Shown here: positions 8,126 through 14,981 of the stretch, one piece after another | How the letters are laid out: each line of letters starts with the position of its first letter | Numbering within the stretch: the stretch's first letter is position 1 | Assembly: GCA_019323355.1 (NCBI GenBank) | Contig: JAHWHI010000054.1 | Coordinates: 1 to 19,284, forward strand | Source of the DNA: Candidatus Woesearchaeota archaeon | GTDB lineage: Archaea; Nanobdellota; Nanobdellia; Woesearchaeales; WJKV01 | Direction: 5' to 3' | Length of the DNA stretch: 19,284 nt | Made by a program: the position numbers and the translations under genes | The notes under the pieces: generated by a model | Databases searched by the model: none | The model's input: the letters and a program-made list of their open reading frames with translations, nothing else | Told to the model about the DNA's origin: nothing

Positions 8126-9172
8126 TTATCCTATATTGTCAAGCACAGAATGGGCATCCATGGATCTTGAATAATTGTCAAGCTTTATCTTTGAAGCAAG
8201 GATTGTCTGCAGATAATTCTTCTCATTATTGGATACGCGGCCGTGTCTATCTGCTTCAATCAGGCCATAAGGATATCCTAGATAGACTGGATCTTTTGCA
8301 TGCTGTGATATCTGGAAAAATAAATCACGAAGAGCAATACCGTCAAGCTCAACACCATTATGCAGTTCAAACCTGAACAGATAATCTGATTTTTCATGAA
8401 GCTTTACAACAAAAAGATGCGCCTGATGTTTTGAAGAATTGACTTTTGCGATCGGAAAATAATACCAAGCTGGAAGCTTAGTCATCCGGCCAAGCGCAAT
8501 CAGGGCATTATCTCCAGAATCAGTCACCCACCTGCATGTCTTCGACAATGCACAGAGTTTAAGATCCTTTGAAAGTGCAACCTTATACAACATGTTCAGA
8601 TATTTATTTTCATTTGTATACTTTGCTTCCAGTGTCCCGTCTAGAATAATAATGTCCTTTTCATCAAGATCATAAGCAACCTTAGCTGCAAGATTCAGCT
8701 CTGCAAACCTCCTGCAGCAGTCAACAACCTTTCCTATCTCTGCCCTGCTCACTCCATCTCGCAAAGTTTCGTCCATGGAATCAAACTTCAGATCAGAGAC
8801 AGATGGAATACTGGCATCATTCATAGGATATATATTTGTAGTATATTTTATCTTACCATCCTCATTAGCAGAAGACACAACAACAAAGAACTCGTGCTTC
8901 TGCATCATCAACCTCTTGTTCCCCTGATATACGCAAGCGCACAGCCGTACAAACGAAGCAATGAACGAAGCAGACTCTACAAGAGTTGTATTCCCTCCGT
9001 CAATATAAACGATCTTATGTCCATCAGAGTCAATATTCTTTGGGATCTCATGGAAATTTTCCCCTGAAAAATCAACAGAAGAATATTCTGGATTAGAAAA
9101 AACAACACGATTAGACTCTCGGGTAGTTATACTCTTCAGATCTTTCGCAACTTTATCCAGAATCTTTTGCAT
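8126..9172 (-). CDS. NurA-domain nuclease
   Basis: 348 residues. Features of the NurA family (5'-3' exonuclease/endonuclease working with the HerA translocase in DNA end resection) are visible. These are an early acidic motif Tyr-Ile-Asp-Gly-Gly (56-60), a second Ile-Leu-Asp-Gly-Thr-Leu (176-181), Leu-Ser-Lys-Thr (209-212) and a C-terminal Tyr-Pro-Tyr-Gly-Leu-Ile-Glu-Ala-Asp-Arg-His (300-310). The expected Asp residues for Mn/Mg binding are present. In the last motif an Asp stands where a His is usual, the His coming two residues later. No HerA, Mre11 or Rad50 gene is in the window. It lies 30 nt after topA on the same strand but has its own TATA box and appears leaderless. Confidence 0.75.
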   Translation of the reverse strand: MQKILDKVAKDLKSITTRESNRVVFSNPEYSSVDFSGENFHEIPKNIDSDGHKIVYIDGGNTTLVESASFIASFVRLCACVYQGNKRLMMQKHEFFVVVSSANEDGKIKYTTNIYPMNDASIPSVSDLKFDSMDETLRDGVSRAEIGKVVDCCRRFAELNLAAKVAYDLDEKDIIILDGTLEAKYTNENKYLNMLYKVALSKDLKLCALSKTCRWVTDSGDNALIALGRMTKLPAWYYFPIAKVNSSKHQAHLFVVKLHEKSDYLFRFELHNGVELDGIALRDLFFQISQHAKDPVYLGYPYGLIEADRHGRVSNNEKNYLQTILASKIKLDNYSRSMDAHSVLDNIG

Positions 9173-9190
9173 ACGTCTGAATAATAAGAT

Positions 9191-9202
9191 GAATATATAA
9201 AA
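9191..9202 (-). promoter_or_regulatory. TATA box for nurA-like gene
   Basis: TTTTATATATTC on the minus strand lies about 30 nt before the ATG at 9172 and overlaps the stop codon of topA at its edge. A leaderless transcript is predicted. Confidence 0.6.
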
Positions 9203-11392
9203 TTATTTCTTCTTAGAACTCTTTTTTGCAGGTTTTTTCACAGCTTTCTTAGCAGGCTTCTTTGCTTTTCCTTTTTTCTTCTCTTCTTTTCCTTCTGCCT
9301 TCATCAGTTTCTTTGCTTCTGCTTCTTCCTGTTTCTCTTTCTTGTACTCAGAGGTCCATGTCACGCATTTGGGATTGATGCAGACTATCTGCTTCCGAGC
9401 TCGAGGCGGTTGCACCTCGACCATTGGATAGCTGCATTCAGTACAGATTTGTTGCACTGGCCGCACTGTTCCTACTTTAGGCAGGCTGAAGGTTGTCTTG
9501 CAGTCAGGATAGCTTGAGCATCCGACAAACTTGCCGAACCTGCTCTTCCGTATCATCAGCATTCCCTCTTTGCAGTTCGGGCATTTGCCTATTGTGTTCG
9601 CCAGTCTGTAACTTTCAGATTCTGCTTCTCCAAGTCCTTCACCAATATCTTTAGCATGCTTCTTGAATTGCTCCAATATTATCTTGAGCATATCTTTTGC
9701 TTCAGAGATCACTTCTTTGCTTTCTTTTTTGTCGTGCCGGATCTCCTCCATCTCTTCTTCAAAATGACGGGTCAGGTTCACATCAACAATCTGCGGCGCA
9801 TGCTTCTCAAGAACTTCTACTGTCTTTATTCCAAGTTCAGTCGCAGTCACCTGTTTGCCGGTCACATACCCTCTCTGGAACAATGTATCCACTATCTGCG
9901 CCCGTGTTGATTTTGTTCCTATATTGGATCTCTCCATATCCTTGATGATCGAGCTTTCAGTATATCTTTTTGGAGGGAGTGTCTCTTTGTCAAGCTTGTT
10001 TATGTTCTCGACTGCCAGCTTCTGTCCCTCTTTCAGTTCTGGGAACTCTGATTCTTTTAGCTTCAGATACGGTTCATAGAACTTGTGCCAGTTTGGTTCA
10101 ACAGTGCGTTTTCCTTCTGCGACAAAAATCTCATCCTTCACGTCAAAGAATACTTTCATTGTCTCTCTAACAGCAGGATCTCCAAACACAGAAAGGAATC
10201 TCTTGACAATAAGATCATAAAGCCTTGCTTCATCATTTGTCAGCTTCTTAGGAGCAACGCCTGTAGGAAATATTGCTGGATGCGCGTCATCAGTCTTCTC
10301 TCCTTCATTCGGCTTCAGGTTTTTCTTCTTCAACAGTTCATCAACAAGTACAGCATATTCTTTCTGGTCCTTTAGTTTAGTAAGAATATTCTTCAGACCA
10401 AGCTTGGCAGGAAGTTTCTGCGAGCTTGTACGCGGATAGGAGATATATCCTCCGATATACAGATTCTGCGCAAGGCTTAATGTTGATTTCGGACTGAACC
10501 TAAGCCTTCGGTAAGCCTCTGTCTGCAAAGTAGTAAGATCAAACGGAACAGGCGGATTGTGATTGTACCTGCTTGTCTCTAATTTTTTGACAATCGCTTC
10601 TTTAAGATTCTTTATCTTCTCAAAGATAGCAGAAACCTCTTTCTCATCAGTGAAATTTCCTTTCTCATGGAAAGCTTCTAGTTCGTCCTTTCCTTTTCTG
10701 CAGAACATCTGCAACTGCCAGTATGGTTCTGGTTTGAAAGCGCGTATCTCTTTTTCTTTGTCAACTACAAGCTTCAAAGCAGGCCCTTGTACCCTACCAG
10801 AAGATAATAATCTAAAACCGCCTTTGGCTTTCTGAACAGCTAATGTAAGGGCGCGTGAAAGATTGATGCCCCAGAACCAGTCAAGCATATGCCTTGTCTC
10901 TCCAGCATAGGCCTGTCCCCACTCCAGATGCTTAAGTTTATTTTCATATGCATCAATTAATTCATCCTTTGTCAAAGTTGAGAATTTCATACGCTTTGCA
11001 TCTTTTTTCTTGCACGCGAAGCGCACTACATTCCAGCCGATGACCTCTCCCTCAACATCAAAGTCGCAGGCAACTGTAAATTCTTTTGCATCTTTTGCAA
11101 GCTTCTTCAATAGATCAAGATAAGGTTTTGAGAATTTTGCTGATTTTGTTATGTCAGCTGTTGGCTTCCACTCAATATCAAACACAGGATATGTCCATCC
11201 AGCTTTTTTCTTTTCAGCCAGGCCGTAAAGATGGCCGACAGCACACGCTACAACAATATCGTTCTTTCCGTGAGTGATCTTATAATAAGAAATTTTCTTG
11301 ATGGTTTCCTTGATAGGCTTCCCATCTGCCAATGATTCTGCTATACGTTTCGCTGCTTGCGGTTTCTCGCAAATTATCAATTCATAAGACAT
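9203..11392 (-). CDS. topA: DNA topoisomerase I (type IA)
   Basis: 729 residues. The Toprim domain opens with Leu-Ile-Ile-Cys-Glu-Lys-Pro (5-11) and carries the acidic triad in ACDFDVEGE (108-116), the archaeal form. The active-site region is YISYPRTSS with catalytic Tyr319. The core is followed by Zn-ribbons: CPNC (near 610) with Cys-x5-Cys, and a second Cys-x2-Cys / Cys-x4-Cys set (ICTEC, VCINPKC). A tail of about 50 residues is rich in Lys, Ala and Glu and should bind nucleic acid. It relaxes negative supercoils through a 5'-phosphotyrosine intermediate. There is no helicase domain, so it is not reverse gyrase. Its start is leaderless and it is divergent from the Lon-like gene. Confidence 0.96.
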   Translation of the reverse strand: MSYELIICEKPQAAKRIAESLADGKPIKETIKKISYYKITHGKNDIVVACAVGHLYGLAEKKKAGWTYPVFDIEWKPTADITKSAKFSKPYLDLLKKLAKDAKEFTVACDFDVEGEVIGWNVVRFACKKKDAKRMKFSTLTKDELIDAYENKLKHLEWGQAYAGETRHMLDWFWGINLSRALTLAVQKAKGGFRLLSSGRVQGPALKLVVDKEKEIRAFKPEPYWQLQMFCRKGKDELEAFHEKGNFTDEKEVSAIFEKIKNLKEAIVKKLETSRYNHNPPVPFDLTTLQTEAYRRLRFSPKSTLSLAQNLYIGGYISYPRTSSQKLPAKLGLKNILTKLKDQKEYAVLVDELLKKKNLKPNEGEKTDDAHPAIFPTGVAPKKLTNDEARLYDLIVKRFLSVFGDPAVRETMKVFFDVKDEIFVAEGKRTVEPNWHKFYEPYLKLKESEFPELKEGQKLAVENINKLDKETLPPKRYTESSIIKDMERSNIGTKSTRAQIVDTLFQRGYVTGKQVTATELGIKTVEVLEKHAPQIVDVNLTRHFEEEMEEIRHDKKESKEVISEAKDMLKIILEQFKKHAKDIGEGLGEAESESYRLANTIGKCPNCKEGMLMIRKSRFGKFVGCSSYPDCKTTFSLPKVGTVRPVQQICTECSYPMVEVQPPRARKQIVCINPKCVTWTSEYKKEKQEEAEAKKLMKAEGKEEKKKGKAKKPAKKAVKKPAKKSSKKK

Positions 11393-11414
11393 TTTAAAAC
11401 AAAATCTATTAAGT

Positions 11415-11425
11415 CCTATAAAAAG
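11415..11425 (-). promoter_or_regulatory. TATA box for topA
   Basis: GTTTTTATAGG-like element (minus strand, T tract from 11424) lies 32 nt before the topA ATG. It is only about 10 nt from the TATA box of the divergent Lon-like gene, so the two promoters probably compete. Confidence 0.55.
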
Positions 11426-11435
11426 CTAACGCAAA

Positions 11436-11449
11436 CCTATAAATATAGG
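11436..11449 (+). promoter_or_regulatory. TATA box (palindromic) for Lon-like gene
   Basis: CCTATAAATATAGG is near-perfectly palindromic and lies 30 nt before the ATG at 11468, predicting a leaderless message. As a palindrome it could also bind a regulator or fire in both directions. Confidence 0.6.
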
Positions 11450-11467
11450 CCTTTTTTCCAGAACACT

Positions 11468-13285
11468 ATGGATTGGAGGGGGATTTTGCTTCTAATTATA
11501 GTAATTCTGCTATTTTTACCTATTGTTTCAGCTGAAAAGCATATGAAACTCCTTGCAGTAGAGGAAGGCCCTAACGGAACAAGAGGAAATCTTGCTGACC
11601 TCTACCTGAAAAAAGTCGAGGGTACAGGAAATGTTTATGTCGCGACCTCTCCGCTGACAAGAATTGATACGCAGATAAGCGCAAGATATGCAAAAGATGT
11701 CGCATGCGAGACAATAGATCACGATTGCATCTCAGATTTTCTTTATACAATAAAAGCAAAAAGCAATCTCATCGGCGGTCCGAGCGCAGGAGCTGCAATT
11801 GCAATACTCACGATTGCAGAACTTGAGAAACTTGAGCTCGATGAAAAAGTCGCGATCACAGGAACAATAAACAGCGGCGGCCTTATCGGCCCAGTGGGCA
11901 GCCTCATAAAAAAGATAGAGGCTGCAAAAGAAGGGAACATAACAACAGTTCTCATCGCAAAAGGGTCGCGCTACGCAGAGAACAGTTCAAAACAGGAAAA
12001 AGAAATAGAGATCATGGATATAATAAACATAACCACTGACAATTCTATTGATCTTGTTGATTTTGGAAAAGAGCTGAACATCTCTGTCATTGAAGTTTCA
12101 AGATTAGAGGAGGCTCTATCTTACTTCACCCACCAGACATACGAGCCCGAGACTGTCGAGCTCGAGATAGATCCAGAATATGAAGATACAATGCTGATGC
12201 TTGCGAACTCGTTGTGCAACCGTTCCCAGCTCCTGAAAGAAGTTATAATCGACAAAGGAAAGATTGAAGGCAATGAAGAGATAATCGAATCAGCAACAAA
12301 CGCAACAGAACAGGCCTTCAAATTCATTGACAATAAAAATTACTATAGTGCTGCAAGTTTTTGTTTCAACGCCAATGTAAGATACAGGACAATACTTTAC
12401 AGGGATTTGGAGCCAAGAGATTTTCTGGACGAGGCTGAAGAGATCGCAAAAGTCGTTCTGTCCGGAGATAATTATCAAAGCACAAGGAATCTCCAGACAT
12501 ATATCATTGTAAAGCAAAGATTGAGTGAAAGGGATAAGCTTGTTGACGATGCTGTTGAGATTTTCAGGGAATACAAAGTCGGAAGAGCAACACTAGAGGA
12601 CGCGCAGGACTTGCTTGCTTTTGCAAGAGAAAGGCTTCACTCTGCACTTGCATGGAGCGCTTTTTTCAAAATAGGGGATAAAGAGGACGGCATCTCAAAA
12701 GAGGCTATGAAAGACACATGCTCTAAAAAGCTCGAAGAGGCGCAGGAACGTTTCCAGTACGCTTCGATCTACTACCCGATACAGCAGGAAGAGACAGAGA
12801 AAGAGATTATCAGGGCGATGCAGGATGCAGAGAACAGCAATTATGAATTATGCATTGCGCGCGCGACAAAAGCAAAAGCAGAGAGCGACGTTATTCTAAG
12901 TGTCATCGGTGTGAAAAAAGAGCAGCTTCCTATAATCATCAAGGAAAAGCTTGCAGTCGCAAGGAATGAAATCGCTACACAATCAAGTTTTCCCATTGTC
13001 GCCTATTCATATTATCAATATTCTAAAAGCCTGCTCGAAGAAGAGAATTATTATTCAGCACTATTATATGCAGAGTATGCACTAGAGATGTCAAACCTTG
13101 ATGTATATTTCAAGAAACCTGGATTCAAGATAAAGTTCCACGAAGAATATATAATGCGCCTGCTCGCACTGGCAGCTGGCATCGGGATAGGGATTTCCCT
13201 GTTCTCTCTGGCTTACACTATCAGGCATAGAAAGCCTAAGAAGACTAGAAAAAAACCAGCCAGGAAAAGATCAAAGAGAAAATAG
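11468..13285 (+). CDS. Membrane-anchored Lon-like (S16) protease without ATPase domain
   Basis: 605 residues from the ATG at 11468; the frame is open to 11357, but that start would run through the topA promoter. An N-terminal signal/anchor helix (ILLLIIVILLFLPIVSA) is followed by an S16 protease domain to about residue 210. The catalytic Ser106 lies in GGPSAGAA and Lys149 in PVGSLIKK; the 43-residue spacing equals that of the known Lon Ser-Lys dyads. The Lon AAA+ module is absent. The middle, about residues 210-560, is helical and charged with TPR-like or coiled-coil character. A C-terminal helix (about 568-588) and a very basic tail follow. With two anchors the protease domain probably faces outside and works without ATP. 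Substrate unknown; surface protein maturation is a guess. Confidence 0.85.
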   Translation: MDWRGILLLIIVILLFLPIVSAEKHMKLLAVEEGPNGTRGNLADLYLKKVEGTGNVYVATSPLTRIDTQISARYAKDVACETIDHDCISDFLYTIKAKSNLIGGPSAGAAIAILTIAELEKLELDEKVAITGTINSGGLIGPVGSLIKKIEAAKEGNITTVLIAKGSRYAENSSKQEKEIEIMDIINITTDNSIDLVDFGKELNISVIEVSRLEEALSYFTHQTYEPETVELEIDPEYEDTMLMLANSLCNRSQLLKEVIIDKGKIEGNEEIIESATNATEQAFKFIDNKNYYSAASFCFNANVRYRTILYRDLEPRDFLDEAEEIAKVVLSGDNYQSTRNLQTYIIVKQRLSERDKLVDDAVEIFREYKVGRATLEDAQDLLAFARERLHSALAWSAFFKIGDKEDGISKEAMKDTCSKKLEEAQERFQYASIYYPIQQEETEKEIIRAMQDAENSNYELCIARATKAKAESDVILSVIGVKKEQLPIIIKEKLAVARNEIATQSSFPIVAYSYYQYSKSLLEEENYYSALLYAEYALEMSNLDVYFKKPGFKIKFHEEYIMRLLALAAGIGIGISLFSLAYTIRHRKPKKTRKKPARKRSKRK

Positions 13286-13316
13286 CTATTTCTAGCCATA
13301 AATGATGATTATAAAA

Positions 13317-13350
13317 CCCCTGGCAAACATCCGAAGACGTTTGCTAGGGG
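13317..13350 (-). terminator. Strong hairpin with cUUCGg loop, then U tract
   Basis: Read on the minus strand, CCCCTAGCAAACGTC pairs with GATGTTTGCCAGGGG around a TTCG loop: 15 positions with one A-C mismatch and one G-U pair. The bases that follow (lower coordinates) are TTTTATAA. This is the form of an intrinsic terminator and ends the small minus-strand unit that starts near 13475. It also separates that unit from the convergent Lon-like gene. Read on the plus strand the stem still forms (G-U instead of A-C) but has no U tract after it. Confidence 0.6.
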
Positions 13351-13380
13351 AAAAAGAGGTGATAGATGATTATAATATGC

Positions 13381-13470
13381 CTATTTAAACAAAATATGCG
13401 ATTTTTTCGCCAAAAGAAGCTCAATTCCGCCTCTTTTTGCTTTTTTCACACCCATCTCATATATTGACAT
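13381..13470 (-). CDS. Possible 29-aa basic small protein, or part of a small RNA
   Basis: An ATG at 13470 opens a 29-codon frame ending in TAG at 13381. The peptide starts Met-Ser-Ile-Tyr-Glu-Met-Gly-Val and is rich in Lys, Arg and Leu (ending Lys-Ser-His-Ile-Leu-Phe-Lys). A TATA box at 13495-13505 places the transcript start about 5 nt before this ATG, as for the leaderless genes elsewhere in the window, and a strong terminator hairpin lies 30 nt past the stop. The whole transcript would be about 160 nt. It could be a micro-protein gene or a non-coding RNA; I cannot decide. I recognise no family. Confidence 0.4.
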   Translation of the reverse strand: MSIYEMGVKKAKRGGIELLLAKKSHILFK

Positions 13471-13498
13471 TACTTACTACGAAGTAGGGGGCAGTAAT
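13469..13498. repeat. Imperfect nested inverted repeat at small-gene promoter
   Basis: Outer arms ATTACT (13469-13474) and AGTAAT (13493-13498) enclose inner arms CTAC and GTAG around GAA. The repeat spans the region between the TATA box and the start codon of the minus-strand small gene. It could be an operator; the two centres are offset by about 1.5 bp, so it may be chance. Confidence 0.3.
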
Positions 13499-13505
13499 AT
13501 ATAAA
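13495..13505 (-). promoter_or_regulatory. TATA box for minus-strand small unit
   Basis: TTTATATATTA on the minus strand. Using the 30-nt spacing seen at other promoters here, transcription starts near 13475. The element is nearly symmetric and could also fire toward the plus strand. Confidence 0.5.
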
Positions 13506-13542
13506 GGTTTCTCCGGTTTGAGTATTTGGGAGTAGTGATTTC

Positions 13543-13558
13543 TATATGTAGACATATA
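13543..13558. promoter_or_regulatory. Perfect 7-bp palindrome, likely operator
   Basis: TATATGT-AG-ACATATA: two perfect 7-bp half-sites with a 2-bp spacer, ending 2 bp before the TATA box of the next operon. This is where archaeal activators and BRE-adjacent regulators bind. No copy was noticed elsewhere in the window by eye. Confidence 0.45.
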
Positions 13559-13560
13559 TC

Positions 13561-13570
13561 TATTTAAAGA
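13561..13570 (+). promoter_or_regulatory. TATA box for mini-TtuA/PLD operon
   Basis: TATTTAAAGA begins 30 nt before the ATG at 13591; leaderless start predicted, and no Shine-Dalgarno is seen. Confidence 0.6.
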
Positions 13571-13590
13571 GCTCTTCTTCACCTTGTCTC

Positions 13591-14058
13591 ATGAGAACCT
13601 GGTCCAAAAGGCAGTTTGAGAAGGATTTTGAAAAGAAGTTCCGCAAGGAGATCCGGCTGAGAAAGCTTCTGAAAAAGAATGATACCCTAGATATTGCTCC
13701 GAACAAGGACAGCAATACTTTTGTCGCAAGATACATGCTGAAAAATCTTGGCCTGCCATTGAGATTCGCAAAAAGCGGTAAGAAAATTCTTGCATGGAGC
13801 CAGGAAAAAGAGATCGAAGAGTTCTTGAGAGATTTATTTTCTGGAAAGCTTCCAAAAAAACATGACAAAAGAATAAAAATAATGAAGACCATTCCTCAAT
13901 CAGAGATAAATGCTTTTGCAAAACTTAAGGGATACAAAGGAAAATATATTGGACAAAACAATATACTTGAATTTGTTGAAAAGATAGAAAAAAAGCACGG
14001 TGATCTAAAGAGTGCGACTGCAAAAGCAATCCAAAAAATAAAAGACCTGATAGAATGA
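13591..14058 (+). CDS. 155-aa protein resembling an internally deleted Ncs6/TtuA tRNA thiolase
   Basis: No confident family. By eye the order of elements follows the Ncs6/TtuA (TIGR00269-type) N-type ATP pyrophosphatases. First is a charged helix (FEKKFRKEIRLRKLLKKND, 13-31) like the one before their PP-loop. Then comes a loop APNKDS (36-41) where they have SGGKDS, and then Ala-Trp-Ser-x-Glu-Lys-Glu (68-74) where they have Gly-His-Asn-x-Asp-Asp-Glu. After it come Lys-Thr-Ile-Pro-Gln-Ser-Glu...Phe-Ala-x-Leu-Lys-Gly (99-114), like their Arg-Glu-Ile-Pro-Glu-Lys-Glu...Tyr-Ala, and a closing Glu-Phe-Val-Glu-Lys-Ile-Glu-Lys-Lys-His-Gly. The central ~100 residues and the Cys motifs are missing, and the PP-loop glycines are lost. 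If related, it is probably a non-catalytic RNA-binding relic. ATGA overlap with the PLD gene. Confidence 0.6.
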   Translation: MRTWSKRQFEKDFEKKFRKEIRLRKLLKKNDTLDIAPNKDSNTFVARYMLKNLGLPLRFAKSGKKILAWSQEKEIEEFLRDLFSGKLPKKHDKRIKIMKTIPQSEINAFAKLKGYKGKYIGQNNILEFVEKIEKKHGDLKSATAKAIQKIKDLIE

Positions 14059-14981
14059 GCCTGAAAGCACTGCTTATTTTTCTGCTGACAATCACAGGCC
14101 TTGCAGTCTACGAGGATACTGTGAACATAGAAGTACATTTCTCTCCAGAAAATCTAACTTCATATTTCATCGATTATATCCAAAACGCAAATTCTTCACT
14201 TGACTGCGCACTATACGATTATTCTGAGCAGGTAAAACAGGAGCTCATGAAAAAAAGCCAGGATATTCCAGTATATCTTGTTCTGGATGATGAAAATGCA
14301 GACATGGAGAGCGACGCAGTACAGACTGATTCCTATGGTTTGATGCATAACAAGTTCTGCTTTCGGGACAGCAAAGATGTCTGGACAGGCTCCTATAATC
14401 CAACAGACAGAGGCACTCTGAACGATAACAACGCCCTTATCATTTATTCAGAACATATAGCAGAGATCTATCAAGAAGAGTTTGACGAGATGTGGTCAGG
14501 CATTTTCAAACGGGGGGATAGGACAGGCAAGAACAAGATAAATTATAATGAAAACATGATCGAGATCTATTTCTGTCCAGAGGATCACTGCGCAGACAAG
14601 GTCTACCAAGTCCTGGAAGATGCAGAACAGTCTATACATTTCATGACTTTCTCTTTCACACGCACAGACTATCTTGATCTTCTGAATGAAAAAAGCCAAA
14701 CAGTAGAGATAAAAGGCATATTCGAAAAATCAAGGATAACCCAACAGTACAATATCTACAATAAGCTTAGCGAAAATCAAAAGATCACCTTAAAGCTTGA
14801 CAATAACAAGTACACAATGCACCATAAAGTTTTTATCGTCGACAAAAAGATTGTCATCACAGGCTCTTTCAACCCGACAAAAAGTGCAGATGAAAGCAAT
14901 GACGAGAATTTATTGATCCTCCACGACAAAGACATAGCACAAAAGTATCTAGAAGAATTTGATAGGGTTTGGAATCAATAA
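14055..14981 (+). CDS. Secreted phospholipase D-family protein (two HKD motifs)
   Basis: 308 residues. A short N-terminal signal peptide (LKALLIFLLTITGLAV) is followed by two PLD-type domains. Both HxKxxxxD motifs are complete: His98-Lys100-Asp105 with Gly-Ser-Tyr-Asn-Pro-Thr and Asn-Asp-Asn-Asn after it, and His256-Lys258-Asp263 with Gly-Ser-Phe-Asn-Pro-Thr and Asn-Asp-Glu-Asn after it. The two halves make one active site acting on phosphodiesters. The compact size and the GSxNPT/NxEN signatures fit Nuc/endonuclease-like members better than large lipid phospholipases, so an exported nuclease or a lipase are both possible. Its ATG overlaps the TGA of the upstream gene (ATGA), so translation is coupled. 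It converges on the MEMO-like gene with a 7-nt overlap. Confidence 0.9.
   Translation: MSLKALLIFLLTITGLAVYEDTVNIEVHFSPENLTSYFIDYIQNANSSLDCALYDYSEQVKQELMKKSQDIPVYLVLDDENADMESDAVQTDSYGLMHNKFCFRDSKDVWTGSYNPTDRGTLNDNNALIIYSEHIAEIYQEEFDEMWSGIFKRGDRTGKNKINYNENMIEIYFCPEDHCADKVYQVLEDAEQSIHFMTFSFTRTDYLDLLNEKSQTVEIKGIFEKSRITQQYNIYNKLSENQKITLKLDNNKYTMHHKVFIVDKKIVITGSFNPTKSADESNDENLLILHDKDIAQKYLEEFDRVWNQ

Noticed and set aside
11357..11467. Upstream in-frame extension of the Lon-like protease
   Set aside because: Overlaps the topA start and both TATA boxes, and would put 37 polar residues before a good signal peptide; ATG 11468 is 30 nt from the TATA box.
13302..13308. ATGATGA, a match to a C-box of a C/D-box sRNA
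   Set aside because: No CTGA D or D' box at the expected distance downstream on the plus strand.
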